From contig NZ_FMAD01000006.1 in NCBI RefSeq assembly GCF_900094595.1, positions 248,001 through 312,000 of the forward strand: DNA of 64,000 nt, given 5' to 3'. Under the pieces are notes generated by a model. The model was not told the origin of the DNA. It saw only the letters and a list, made by a program, of their open reading frames with translations, and made no database searches. Both the position numbers and the translations under genes were made by a program. Below are positions 1 to 8,357 of the stretch, piece by piece (positions within the stretch are counted from its first letter, which is position 1; each line of letters starts with the position of its first letter). The stretch is from Cupriavidus alkaliphilus. Its GTDB lineage: Bacteria > Pseudomonadota > Gammaproteobacteria > Burkholderiales > Burkholderiaceae.

Positions 1-621
1 CGCCTCGAACCGATGGGGATCGAACGCTTCCGGCGGCAGACCGGACAGCGTCGCACCGGACTGAAACGGATAGCGCAGGTACGGCGCGCGCGGCTGCCCC
101 GGCGGCGAGTACTGGCCGTCAGCCAGGATGCGCTTCTTCGCGCTCATCTCGCGGATCTCGCAGCGATAGGCGACGATCTGGCTGGCCGCGCCATCCTCGA
201 TCGGCGTGTAGTCCTTTTCCGGGCGGAACTTGTCCAGCGCCTGGTACTGGTGGGCACGCACCTCGTCGGTACTGTCACGCAGCCGGACTGCACAGCGCGC
301 GATGACGCTGAAATACTCAAGGCTGGTGTTCTGGCCCTTGGGCGCCTTCAGCAAGGCCACGGGCCGGTCGACCTCGATCGTAACCAACGGGTTCGCCCGG
401 ATCGCAGCGGCAAGCTTGCCGAATCTCGAACTGTGGATCAGGAACGCGTCGCCGGTGAAGGTAAAGCTCTGCGCCGTGATATAGGGGTACGGTGCGTCAT
501 GCACCGCGACCCGGCAGATCAGCTCATTCCTCAAGAAGGCTTCGATAGCCGGCCAGTCGGTCCAGGCCAGGTCGGTCCGGCGCATCTCGCTGCGCAGGTA
601 GGCAGGGGTGATACTTGTCAT
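1..621 (-). CDS. PNPOx-like FMN-binding protein (3' end beyond window)
   Basis: The reverse strand stays open from an ATG at 621 to the window edge, giving at least 207 codons with no stop. The protein shows the split-barrel pattern of pyridoxamine-phosphate-oxidase-related proteins: a 'PYITAQSFTF' strand, then 'FLIHSSRFGKLAAAIRANP', then 'VTIEVDR', the layout of families that bind FMN or haem. Its ATG overlaps the stop of the adenylosuccinate-synthetase-like gene as ATGA, so the two are probably translationally coupled. A redox role on the same small molecule handled by the upstream PurA-like and RidA-like proteins is an inference. The substrate is unknown and the C-terminus is missing. Confidence 0.75.
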   Translation of the reverse strand, partial: MTSITPAYLRSEMRRTDLAWTDWPAIEAFLRNELICRVAVHDAPYPYITAQSFTFTGDAFLIHSSRFGKLAAAIRANPLVTIEVDRPVALLKAPKGQNTSLEYFSVIARCAVRLRDSTDEVRAHQYQALDKFRPEKDYTPIEDGAASQIVAYRCEIREMSAKKRILADGQYSPPGQPRAPYLRYPFQSGATLSGLPPEAFDPHRFEA

Positions 622-1994
622 GGTGTGGTCTGCTGGATGGGTTCAAGAAGCCGCATCTGCGCGCGTTCCGGTCCTAGTCCGATACCGCGCAAGGGCCGGC
701 CGATGGCCTGCGCCAGCCATGCGAGCAGCGCTTCAAGTTGCGGGGGCAGCGGCGAGCCGGCATCGGTCGGCATGGCCTCCTGCGCAAACGCCGGAAATCG
801 CAACACGCGCTGGCGTACGCTGCCGGCCTCGCCGACCACGACCGGGATGCAACGTTCGGGCGTGTGGGAAAAGGCGGCCAGGCTGTCGCATTTGTTGAGA
901 TACACCTCGTCGACGCCGGCCTGCTGTATCGCGAGCCGCAACTGCGCAACGTCGAGCAGGCCCACGCGCCGTGGCCGGCCGGTGCCGGTACCGTACTCGT
1001 TCGCCAGCATCCTGATGGCCACGCCCGTCGCGAACGCATCCGCTTCGGCAAGCAAGGCCAGCGGATCGTGGCTGGCCGCTTCGTCGGCGCGTCCGCGGCC
1101 CGCGTGTGCTGCCGCGGCGCAGTAGGCCTGGGAACGCTGCCCGCCCAGTTCGGTCGGCAGCGGACCACCGCCGACCCGGGAAACGATGGCCTTGGCCACG
1201 CCGATGGTCTTGCGGTGATACCGGCACGGCAGATCTCCGCCCACGTAGGCGTAGGCGGGCAGCGTATGGCTGGACGTGACCCACGGCTGGGCGCCATGCA
1301 CCACGTCCAGCATTACCGACTGCGCGCCCTCGTACAGCACCCTTGCACCGGCCTCCACCCGCCGCAACAGCGTGACAGCATCGGCGGTTACGAACGGCCG
1401 GACCACTGTCCACGCACGGCGCATGTCGTCCATCATCGCCGCGACGCGCTCGTCATCGTCATCGGACTGCGCCGCCAGACGGGTCATCAGTTCGAACACA
1501 CGGTCCTCGTCACACCACAGGTCGCGCAACTGGAACGCAACGCGCTCGGCGCCCCGCATCCGCGCTGCCAGATCGGCGTAGCACGGACCGATACCGTTGC
1601 CGGTGGTGCCGATCCCTGCGCCATAGCGGCGGTCCGTCAGTACATGACGGGGCTGAACCAGCGGGCACCGGTCGCTGATTGTCAGGCGCCCGTCCAGGCT
1701 GATGCCTTGCGCCGCCAGCATCGCAATCTCGGACGCCAGCTGCTGCAATCCAACCACGCACCCTGAGCCGATGTAGAGCGCAACGCCGGGGTGCAGCACG
1801 CCGGAAGGCACTTGCCGAAGCCGCAGCGCACCGGCAGGCGTTGCGATGGTATGCCCGGCGTTGGCCCCGCCGTTAAAGCGCGCAATCACGTCATACCCGG
1901 CGGCGAGGTGGTCGACGACCCGGGCCTTGCCCTCGTCGCCATATTGCAGGCCCACCAGCACGTCGGCGTAGCCGGCCTTTGTCGCGGCGCCCAT
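618..1994 (-). CDS. Divergent adenylosuccinate synthetase paralogue (PurA-like)
   Basis: Clearly of the PurA fold: GDEGK (19-23), NAGHT (45-49), a GTTGxGIGP loop (129-137), an EGAQ...VTSSHT block (222-244), RVGGGPLPTE (273-282) and TGRPRR (338-343). PurA joins IMP and aspartate using GTP. The copy is unusual for a housekeeping enzyme. The usual GKGK after GDE reads GKAR, the TTGR loop reads TTGN (Asn133), and the first Thr of the aspartate loop is Gly337. From memory of the E. coli enzyme these are aspartate-contact positions, so a different amine or acid substrate is plausible. At 458 aa it is slightly longer than the usual 430. It follows the RidA-like gene by 3 nt and overlaps the next gene by 4 nt. 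Confidence 0.85.
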   Translation of the reverse strand: MGAATKAGYADVLVGLQYGDEGKARVVDHLAAGYDVIARFNGGANAGHTIATPAGALRLRQVPSGVLHPGVALYIGSGCVVGLQQLASEIAMLAAQGISLDGRLTISDRCPLVQPRHVLTDRRYGAGIGTTGNGIGPCYADLAARMRGAERVAFQLRDLWCDEDRVFELMTRLAAQSDDDDERVAAMMDDMRRAWTVVRPFVTADAVTLLRRVEAGARVLYEGAQSVMLDVVHGAQPWVTSSHTLPAYAYVGGDLPCRYHRKTIGVAKAIVSRVGGGPLPTELGGQRSQAYCAAAAHAGRGRADEAASHDPLALLAEADAFATGVAIRMLANEYGTGTGRPRRVGLLDVAQLRLAIQQAGVDEVYLNKCDSLAAFSHTPERCIPVVVGEAGSVRQRVLRFPAFAQEAMPTDAGSPLPPQLEALLAWLAQAIGRPLRGIGLGPERAQMRLLEPIQQTTP

Positions 1995-1997
1995 CGC

Positions 1998-2462
1998 CTA
2001 GGCGTCCAGCGCAAAGGTTGCCTCGATCTCCACCGGGGCACCGAACGGAAGGCTCGCAACGCCGAGCGCCAGGCGGGCATGGCGCCCCCGCTCGGCAAAG
2101 ATCCGGTTGAGCAGTTCCGACGCAGCATTGATCACCAGCGGCGCATCGTCGAAACCCGGCTCGACTGCTACGTAGCCCCCTACGCGCACGATGCCCCGGA
2201 TGCGCTCGAGATTGCCATCGGTCGCAGCGCACGCCCAGCCCAGCAAATTGGCCAGGCAAAGCCGCGCCGCCGCCTGGGCCGCCTCGACGCCGACCGTGCC
2301 GGGCACCCTGCCGATGAATATTGGCTTGCCGTCCTGCAGCGGCAGCTGGCCTGAGATCGTCAGCAGACCATGGTGCAGCGTGTATGGCGCATAGAGCGCC
2401 CTGGGCATTTCGGCGGCGGGCAGGACGATGCCTGCCGCGTGGATACGATCCAACACTGACAT
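1998..2462 (-). CDS. RidA/YjgF-family protein
   Basis: A 154-residue member of the RidA/YjgF/UK114 family, whose archetype hydrolyses reactive enamine/imine intermediates released by PLP enzymes. Visible are the central 'HHGLLTISGQLP' strand and the closing 'LPFGAPVEIEA' signature. The arginine of the 'HARLALGVASLP' segment aligns with the catalytic Arg105 of RidA, so deaminase chemistry looks possible. The start at 2462 is chosen because GAGGAG lies 5 nt before it; an upstream extension would be unrelated low-complexity sequence. It is the first gene of a three-gene coupled unit with the PurA-like and FMN-oxidase-like genes, suggesting it clears an imine made in that pathway. Confidence 0.85.
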   Translation of the reverse strand: MSVLDRIHAAGIVLPAAEMPRALYAPYTLHHGLLTISGQLPLQDGKPIFIGRVPGTVGVEAAQAAARLCLANLLGWACAATDGNLERIRGIVRVGGYVAVEPGFDDAPLVINAASELLNRIFAERGRHARLALGVASLPFGAPVEIEATFALDA

Positions 2463-2610
2463 ATTCACTCCTCGACTTGGACAAATGCCGACGGAGCGAG
2501 CGCGGTGCTGGCTACCCGGCGGCCTCCAGACTGTGCCGCACGGTCCTGCCCCCGGTTCGCGCCTTGACGCCAGTTGCTGTCGCGCAGATGCCAACCCAAA
2601 GGGAAGACAC

Positions 2611-3396
2611 CTAATCGCCGGTCCGGTCCCGGAAATATTCGGTGGGCGTCATGCCAAGCGCCCGTCTGAACATGGCGCTGAATGCGCTTGGACTTTCGTA
2701 TCCGAGTTGCAGTGCGATGTCGGTGACATGGCACCCCTCGGCAAGCAGGCGGACCGCGGCCATCAGGCGGGCCTGCTGCTTCCAGCGGCTGTAGGTCATG
2801 CCCGTTTCTTCCGGAAACAGGCGGATGATTGTCCGTTCGCTGGCGCCAACCGAGCGGCTCCATGCCTGGACGGAGGTCTCATCCGAGGGGTCCTCGAGGA
2901 TCTTCGCGCAGATCTTGCCCAGCCGTGGATCCCTGGGCATCGGCAAATGCAGGGGGACCACCGAAAGCGGACGCAGCTCTTGCAGCAGGAGCTGCACGAC
3001 CAGGCCATCGCGGCTGCTTTCCTCATACGCCATCGGCATGCGCACGGTGGCCGAGATAAGCTCGCGCAGCAGCGGCGGCACCGCCACCACGCAACAGCCG
3101 TACAACTCTGCGGGAACGGCATCTTCGCGGACATAGACCGTCCGCATCTCGACGTCGCCGCACGCCTGCATGGCGTGTTCGACGTTGCTCGGTACCCAGA
3201 CCGCGCGCTGAGGCGGCACCACCCAGGAGCCAAAGTCGGTGGTGACTAGGATGGCCCCCACATAGGCATAGATCAGCTGGCCGCGCGGATGGGAATGCGC
3301 GGCGATATAGAAGCCATCCTTCAGCTTGCGCGCCATGCCACCGACCGGCCGGTCTATCGCCTGGTAGTCGTCGCGGTTCTCGCTCTTTCCGTACAT
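2611..3396 (-). CDS. AraC-family regulator with N-terminal cupin
   Basis: 261 residues: a cupin-type sensor (HSHPRGQLIYAYVG, followed by VVPPQRAVWVPSNVEH) and a C-terminal AraC double helix-turn-helix. The second HTH is the typical 'DIALQLGYESPSAFSAMFRRALG' block near the C-terminus. The arrangement resembles NimR-like one-component regulators. ATG 3396 is preferred because the upstream extension is low-complexity, although no strong ribosome-binding site is visible. It is transcribed away from the arylformamidase-like gene at 3535 and toward the RidA/PurA-like unit, so it may control either or both. Confidence 0.85.
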   Translation of the reverse strand: MYGKSENRDDYQAIDRPVGGMARKLKDGFYIAAHSHPRGQLIYAYVGAILVTTDFGSWVVPPQRAVWVPSNVEHAMQACGDVEMRTVYVREDAVPAELYGCCVVAVPPLLRELISATVRMPMAYEESSRDGLVVQLLLQELRPLSVVPLHLPMPRDPRLGKICAKILEDPSDETSVQAWSRSVGASERTIIRLFPEETGMTYSRWKQQARLMAAVRLLAEGCHVTDIALQLGYESPSAFSAMFRRALGMTPTEYFRDRTGD

Positions 3397-3534
3397 GGCG
3401 TCTTTGCGATAGGGGTTGTCATCTGGCGGCGCGCGCAGCAAGACGCGGATGCGTATCTTTGGCCGGACGCGACAAGCGTCGCAACGACCCCCACGGAATC
3501 GAAGCCTCGATCCCACAGTCTGGAGCCAAATGTA
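3397..3534. promoter_or_regulatory. Divergent promoter region, AraC regulator / hydrolase
   Basis: A 138-bp intergenic stretch between two divergent genes. It contains an inverted repeat GCGAC-AAGC-GTCGC (3469-3482) about 50 bp before the hydrolase start, and GGAG at 3522-3525 as the hydrolase ribosome-binding site. No strong -10/-35 pair could be assigned by eye. The inverted repeat is a candidate regulator site only. Confidence 0.35.
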
Positions 3535-4392
3535 ATGTCAGTGTATCGAAACTTCAATCAGGAAGAACTGGACAAGCAGTACAACGTTAGGGCGGGAATT
3601 CCCGGGTTCCAGGACATCTTCAAGCGCTGGGACGACACCAGCGCCGCGTTCCGTCGCCAGCATCCGGTCAAGCCGGATCTTGCCTATGGCGGGCACGCCA
3701 AGCAGTCACTGGACTTCTTCCCCACGGCCAGCCGCGAGCACCCGCTGCTGGTCTTCATTCATGGCGGCTACTGGCAATCGCTGGATAAATCCGACTTCAG
3801 CTTCGTTGCAGCGCCGTACCTGCAGCGCGATATCAATGTCGCAGTGGTTAACTACCGCCTCGCGCCGGAGGTGGGCATGGCGGAGATCGTCCGCGACAAT
3901 CAGGAGGCGGTGGCCTGGCTCTACCGCCATGCTGCCGAACTGGGATTCGACCCGCACCGCATCTTCGTGTCCGGCCATTCGGCCGGCGGTCATCTCACTG
4001 CCACGCTGGCAGGAACGGACTGGGCGTCCTTTGGTGTACCGGCGGATATCCTCAAGGGTGGATGCGCGATCAGCGGCTTGTATGACCTGGAGCCCATCCG
4101 GCTGTGCTATCTGAACCAGGTGGTCGGGCTGACCACGGCGGACGTCGCCCGCTACAGTCCGGTCCACCATGTCCCCAAAATCAAGCTGCCCATGATCCTG
4201 ACCGTCGGCGGCGATGAATCGCCGGAGTACCACCGGCTGCAGCGCGAATACCAGGCGCTGCTGGACGAATGCGGCTTCGACGTGCAGGTGGTGGTGCAGG
4301 AGCGCGGCCATCATTTCGATGCAGTGGACCTGTTGGGCGACCCCAATGGCGCCCTTGCCGCCGCGGTGCTGCGCATGATCGCCGGCACCTGA
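3535..4392 (+). CDS. Alpha/beta hydrolase, kynurenine-formamidase-like
   Basis: 285-residue alpha/beta hydrolase. It has the oxyanion motif HGGYW (76-80), the nucleophile elbow GHSAG (Ser149), an Asp in GGDESPE (about 227) and a catalytic His in RGHHFD (about 259). HGGYW plus GHSAGGHL is typical of the alpha/beta type of arylformamidase, which cleaves N-formylkynurenine, and of related esterases. No other kynurenine pathway gene is nearby. A different amide or formamide substrate tied to the adjacent RidA/PurA-like set is equally plausible. The start is set by ATG 3535 with GGAG 9 nt upstream. There is no signal peptide, so it is probably cytoplasmic. Confidence 0.8.
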   Translation: MSVYRNFNQEELDKQYNVRAGIPGFQDIFKRWDDTSAAFRRQHPVKPDLAYGGHAKQSLDFFPTASREHPLLVFIHGGYWQSLDKSDFSFVAAPYLQRDINVAVVNYRLAPEVGMAEIVRDNQEAVAWLYRHAAELGFDPHRIFVSGHSAGGHLTATLAGTDWASFGVPADILKGGCAISGLYDLEPIRLCYLNQVVGLTTADVARYSPVHHVPKIKLPMILTVGGDESPEYHRLQREYQALLDECGFDVQVVVQERGHHFDAVDLLGDPNGALAAAVLRMIAGT

Positions 4393-4443
4393 CCCATCGG
4401 GCGCGCGGTCCCCGGCGCCATGCGCGGGTGGCGCCTCACGCCG

Positions 4444-5184
4444 TCACGGCTGCGACAGCGCGAACTCGTAATCCGACGTATCCAGCCGGGAGACGCGGTA
4501 CTCGATGCGCTCGTTCTGGTAGGAAGACGCCACCCGCAGTATCTTCAGCATTGCGGTGCCGACCGGGATGCCCAGCAGCTCATGGTCTTCCTCGTCGGCC
4601 AGCGCGGCGCGCAGGCGCTCTTCGGTGCGGATTATGTTGATGCCGAAGACGTCCTGGTAAAAGTTGTAGAGCGTGTTCGGCCGCTCGCGCAGCAGCTTCT
4701 CGGTCAGCGTCCTGAAGCGTTCCGCCGGGACGGTGATGGCGTCGATCATGACCGCGCGGCCTTCCAGCGACAGCACGTTGGTGAAGCGGAACACGGCCTC
4801 GCCGAGCGGCAGGCCCAGCGCCGCGGCTTCTTCCTTGTCGGCTTTGGCGCGGCGGAACTTTGCCAGCTGCACCGTCGGGAACTCGCGGTACCCGTCCTGG
4901 CGCACGATGCGGAAGAAGCGGAAGAAATGGTCTTCCTGCCGGTGCGTCGCGACGAAGGTTCCCCGCCCCTGGTGGCGGATCATGATGTTCTCGGCCACCA
5001 GTTCGTCGATGGCCTTGCGCAGCGTGCCGATGGATACGCCGAAGCGCTCGATCAGCTTGCGCTCCGACGGAATCGCCTCGCCCGGCTTCCACTCACCCTC
5101 GGCCAGAGCGGCCAGGATGGCTTGCTTGACGTCCTTGTACAGCACGCCGCCGATGGCTGCGCCGGCATCGAATCTGGAACCCAC
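4444..5184 (-). CDS. GntR/HutC-type regulator (UTRA domain), probable sulfolactate-locus regulator
   Basis: 246 residues. An N-terminal GntR winged helix (about 18-80, 'PGEAIPSERKLIERFGVSIGTLRKAIDEL') is followed by a UTRA effector domain. The start codon is GTG at 5184 with AAGGAC 6 nt upstream. It is the last gene of the leftward sulfonate block and its promoter carries a near copy (10 of 12 positions) of the palindrome found just before suyA. Autoregulation and control of the suy genes are therefore likely. The effector (sulfolactate or DHPS) is inferred from context only. Confidence 0.85.
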   Translation of the reverse strand: MGSRFDAGAAIGGVLYKDVKQAILAALAEGEWKPGEAIPSERKLIERFGVSIGTLRKAIDELVAENIMIRHQGRGTFVATHRQEDHFFRFFRIVRQDGYREFPTVQLAKFRRAKADKEEAAALGLPLGEAVFRFTNVLSLEGRAVMIDAITVPAERFRTLTEKLLRERPNTLYNFYQDVFGINIIRTEERLRAALADEEDHELLGIPVGTAMLKILRVASSYQNERIEYRVSRLDTSDYEFALSQP

Positions 5185-5238
5185 GTTAGTGTCCTTTGCA
5201 ATGCCGCCTGCGGCGCGGCCGGCCGATCCATGACTGAC

Positions 5239-5250
5239 TCATATAGATAA
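5239..5250. promoter_or_regulatory. Candidate GntR operator, gntR promoter
   Basis: TCATATAGATAA, matching the perfect palindrome TCATATATATGA before suyA at 10 of 12 positions. It lies 55 bp upstream of the gntR start in an AT-rich patch of otherwise GC-rich DNA. Probable autoregulatory site. Confidence 0.5.
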
Positions 5251-5319
5251 GACGAATCATACTAAAGCCGGCCGCCACGCCCCCGGCCGGCCCGCCGGGC
5301 GCGGCGGCGCGACGCGCCG

Positions 5320-6342
5320 TTATTCGACCCGGATGTGCTTTTCCTCGATCAGCCGGGCCCAGCGCGTCACCTCGCCGCTGAAGTAATCGGCGAAGGGCGT
5401 CCCGCCGGCCGCGGGACTGAACCCGGCGGCAACGATGCGACCGCGCACGGACTCGGCGGCCAGCATGCGCGCCACCGAGGCGGCCACCTTGTCGACGATG
5501 GGCCGGGGCGTGCCGGCCGGCATCATCAGGCCGGTCCAGTTCTCGACGATCAGCTCCGGATAGCCGGCCTCGGCCACGGTGGGCACGTCGGGCAGCAACG
5601 GATGGCGCTCGCGCGTGGTCACGGCCAGTGCGCGCAGCTTGCCCCCTTTCACATAGGCGAGCGACTCGGGGAAGTTGGAGAAGACCACGTCGATCTGGCC
5701 GCCGATCAGATCGGTCATCGACGGCGCGCCGCCTTTGTACGGCACATGGGTGAAGCTGGTGCGGGTCTGGCTTTCGAACAGCGCCAGGGTCAGGTGCGGC
5801 GGCGTGCCGTTGCCGCTGGAGCCGGCGTTCAGCTTGGATTTCTGCGCCGCCGCGGCCAGGTCTTTCATCGACTTGATCGGCGAGCTGGCCGGCACCACCA
5901 CCATCATCGGCGACGAGGCGATGCGCGCCACCGGCACCAGGTCTTTCTGCATGCTGAACGGCAGCTTGGGAAACAAGGTCACGTTGGACGCATGCGTCAG
6001 CGTGACCGCCAGCCAGGTGTAGCCGTCGGGCGGCGCCTTGGCGACCTGCTCGGCGCCGATGTTGGCATTGCCGCCCGGCCGGTTTTCCACCACGATGGGC
6101 TTCTTCCACTCTTCGGAGAGCTGGTGGCCCACCATGCGCGCCATGATGTCGGTCAGGCCGCCGGCCGCGAAGGGCACCACGTACCGGACCGGCTTGCTCG
6201 GATAGTCCGCGGCCGCGGCATCGCTGCCGCCCTGCGCGGCGGCAGGCCGCGGCGCCAATGCAGCGAGGGCCGATACAACTGACAAGGCAAGCAGCACGCG
6301 GTTCAGGTGCCTGCGCGCGCCGCACATCAAGCGTCGATCCAT
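5320..6342 (-). CDS. Bug/TctC-type periplasmic solute receptor
   Basis: 340 residues with an N-terminal signal peptide (hydrophobic stretch ending AAAQ near residue 36). The mature part has the hallmark Bug pattern: 'KPVRYVVPFAAGGLTDIMAR', 'VVENRPGGNANIG', 'APPDGYT' and 'VPYKGG'. Bug proteins bind carboxylates, usually for tripartite tricarboxylate transporters. No tctA or tctB membrane gene is near. Position directly after comC (57 bp) in the sulfolactate operon makes a sulfonate-carboxylate such as sulfolactate a reasonable ligand guess; a TctC-like protein is also linked to sulfolactate uptake elsewhere. The ribosome-binding site is GGAGACA 5 nt before ATG. Confidence 0.9.
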   Translation of the reverse strand: MDRRLMCGARRHLNRVLLALSVVSALAALAPRPAAAQGGSDAAAADYPSKPVRYVVPFAAGGLTDIMARMVGHQLSEEWKKPIVVENRPGGNANIGAEQVAKAPPDGYTWLAVTLTHASNVTLFPKLPFSMQKDLVPVARIASSPMMVVVPASSPIKSMKDLAAAAQKSKLNAGSSGNGTPPHLTLALFESQTRTSFTHVPYKGGAPSMTDLIGGQIDVVFSNFPESLAYVKGGKLRALAVTTRERHPLLPDVPTVAEAGYPELIVENWTGLMMPAGTPRPIVDKVAASVARMLAAESVRGRIVAAGFSPAAGGTPFADYFSGEVTRWARLIEEKHIRVE

Positions 6343-6399
6343 GGTTTGTCTCCGGTAGTTGTGGCCGGCCCATCTAAGCGTGGGTCCGTTGTGAGGAAA

Positions 6400-7422
6400 T
6401 CAATGCGGCGCGCCAGCCTCCTCGCCCGCAAGCGACTGCAGTTCGCGCCAGAGCGCGTCGGGCACCTCGACGCCGTGCGCTGCCGCCTGCGCCTGCGCGG
6501 TTTCGCGGCGGGCGCCCGGCACGCGCGTGCCTTCGTCGTCCAGCATCGCCGCCAGCAGCGCTTCCACGCGCGCGGCGTAGACCTGCGAGCCGGCGAAGGC
6601 GCCGGGGTCCAGCACGAAGAACAGCTGGCCGATGCGCGGACGGTTGCCCGCATCGCTGAAGAAGGAATCGGCCTCGGCGCCGAACTGCGCCCCGGCCAGC
6701 GACGTCACCAGCAGTTCGACCAGCAGCGCCAGCATCGCGCCCTTGACGCCGCCCGCCGGCAGCATCGAGCCGCGCAGCGCGGCCTGGGCGTCGGTGGTCG
6801 GCTGGCCGGCCTCATCCAGCGCCCATCCGGCCGGAATCGGCTTGCCCTGCTTCGCCGCCACCATGATCTTGCCGCGCGCGACTTCCGACAGCGACAGGTC
6901 GATCACCACCGGCGCATGGCCCTGCCGCGGGAACACCGCTGCAATAGGGTTGGTGCCGAACAGCGGCCGCTTGCCGCCCCACGCCGGCATGGCCGCGGGC
7001 GAATTGCCCATGGCGATGCCGACCATGCCGGCGCGCGCCACCGCCTCCAGCGGCAGCGCGGCGGCGCCGAAGTGGTGGCTGTTGGTGACCGCGGCCACGC
7101 CGACGCCGGACGCCCGCGCGCGCGCCATGGCCTCGGCGATGGCCAGGTCGCAAGCGGCGAAGGCAAAGCCGCAGCCGGCATCGACCAGCACCGCGCTGGC
7201 GCGCGTGCCGTGCACCGCCGGCTCGGCGTTGCCGTCGACCCGGTCATGGCGCAGGTGCGCCACGTACATCGGCACGCGCGAGACCCCGTGCGACGGCAGC
7301 CCCGCGGCATCGGCCCGCACCAGCGCCGCCGCCGTGGCCCGCGCCTGCAGCGCGCTGGCCCCGGCCCGGCGCAAGCCCGCGGCGGCCACGCGCTCCAGTT
7401 CCTGCAACGCAATCCGGCTCAT
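6400..7422 (-). CDS. comC: (R)-sulfolactate dehydrogenase, Ldh2/malate dehydrogenase family
   Basis: 340 residues of the Ldh2/MDG2 NAD(P)-dependent 2-hydroxyacid dehydrogenase family, recognisable from 'GLPSHGVSRVP', 'TNSHHFGAAALP', 'MGNSPAAMPAWGG' and 'LFGTNPIAAVFP'. In sulfolactate-degrading bacteria a ComC of this family oxidises (R)-sulfolactate to sulfopyruvate. With SlcC it forms a two-enzyme racemising system that feeds the (R)-specific lyase SuyAB. Adjacency to suyB-slcC is the main reason to prefer this over malate or ureidoglycolate dehydrogenase. The start overlaps the slcC stop as ATGA, implying coupled translation. Confidence 0.8.
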   Translation of the reverse strand: MSRIALQELERVAAAGLRRAGASALQARATAAALVRADAAGLPSHGVSRVPMYVAHLRHDRVDGNAEPAVHGTRASAVLVDAGCGFAFAACDLAIAEAMARARASGVGVAAVTNSHHFGAAALPLEAVARAGMVGIAMGNSPAAMPAWGGKRPLFGTNPIAAVFPRQGHAPVVIDLSLSEVARGKIMVAAKQGKPIPAGWALDEAGQPTTDAQAALRGSMLPAGGVKGAMLALLVELLVTSLAGAQFGAEADSFFSDAGNRPRIGQLFFVLDPGAFAGSQVYAARVEALLAAMLDDEGTRVPGARRETAQAQAAAHGVEVPDALWRELQSLAGEEAGAPH

Positions 7423-8357
7423 GGCATCTGCTCCAGCGACTGGCGCACCTCGCGCGCGATCATCATCGATACGCGCGCATTGGCTTCGCGCGTCACGCCG
7501 CCGACATGCGGTGTCAGGATCAGGTTAGGAACGCCGCGCAACGCGCTGCCGGCTGGCAGCGGCTCACTGGCAAACACATCCAGTGCCGCGCCGGCCAGAT
7601 GCCCGGCCCGCAGCGCGTCGGCCAGCGCCGCTTCATCGACCACGCCGCCGCGCGCGGTGTTGACCAGCACCGCGCCGGACTTCATCGCCGCCAGGCGGCC
7701 GACATCGATCAGGTTGCGGGTGGCCGCCACCAGCGGCACGTGCAGGCTGACCGCGTCAGCCTGCGCCAGCAGCGCATCGAGCGGCACGCAGGCCACGCCG
7801 GTGGCGGACCAGACCGGATCGTCGGCCGGCAGCATCGGATCGCATGCGATGACATCCATGCCGAAGGCGCGGGCCAGCGCCGCGGTCTGGCGGCCGATAT
7901 CGCCAAACCCGATCAGGCCGAGCGTCTTGCCGAGCGCCTCCCTGCCCTCCGACAGCCTGGCCCGCGGCCACTGGCCGTCCGCCACCTCGGCACTGGACAG
8001 GTAGGCGCCGCGCAGCAGCACGGCGGCGGTGGTCACCACGTACTCCGCCACCGAGCGCGCATTGGCCCCGGCCGCGGGAATCACGCGGATGCCGCGATCG
8101 CGGCAGGCGGCGACGTCGATGTTGTCCAGCCCCACGCCGAGCCGCCCCACCACCCGCAAGGCCGGCGCGCACGCGAGCAGGGCCGCGTCCACCTGGGTGC
8201 GGTTGCGCACCACCAGCGCGTGCGCCCCGTCCAGGACCTCGAGCAGCTCGGCGCGGCGATCCACCCAGCCCGGCTCGTAGCGCAGGTCGAAGCCGGGGGT
8301 CAGCGCCTGCACCGCGGCCGGGTCCATGAACTCGCTGATGCAGATGCGCTTCATCAT
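7419..8357 (-). CDS. slcC: (S)-sulfolactate dehydrogenase, D-2-hydroxyacid dehydrogenase family
   Basis: 312 residues with the full D-isomer-specific 2-hydroxyacid dehydrogenase signature: Rossmann GFGDIG, catalytic Arg in [10 protein letters not shown], Glu in FASEPLP and His in TPHVGG. SlcC enzymes convert (S)-sulfolactate to sulfopyruvate, which ComC then reduces to the (R)-form. The sequence opens with two ATG codons; the first (8357) overlaps the suyB stop by 4 nt (ATGA) and is used here. The family alone would allow phosphoglycerate or glyoxylate reductase; the operon context decides. Confidence 0.85.
   Translation of the reverse strand: MMKRICISEFMDPAAVQALTPGFDLRYEPGWVDRRAELLEVLDGAHALVVRNRTQVDAALLACAPALRVVGRLGVGLDNIDVAACRDRGIRVIPAAGANARSVAEYVVTTAAVLLRGAYLSSAEVADGQWPRARLSEGREALGKTLGLIGFGDIGRQTAALARAFGMDVIACDPMLPADDPVWSATGVACVPLDALLAQADAVSLHVPLVAATRNLIDVGRLAAMKSGAVLVNTARGGVVDEAALADALRAGHLAGAALDVFASEPLPAGSALRGVPNLILTPHVGGVTREANARVSMMIAREVRQSLEQMP

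Noticed and set aside
13..1125. Long plus-strand open frame over the left edge
   Set aside because: It is antisense to the PurA-like and FMN-oxidase-like genes, is basic and Arg/Gly/Ala-rich, and matches no family; a GC-rich shadow.
5281..5322. GC-rich inverted sequences between the Bug gene and gntR as an intrinsic terminator
   Set aside because: The GGCGCG/CGCGCC arms leave almost no loop and only two T residues follow; read-through into gntR seems at least as likely.
6307..8004. 565-codon plus-strand open frame opposite comC/slcC
   Set aside because: Antisense shadow with no domain signature; the reverse-strand genes have full catalytic motifs.
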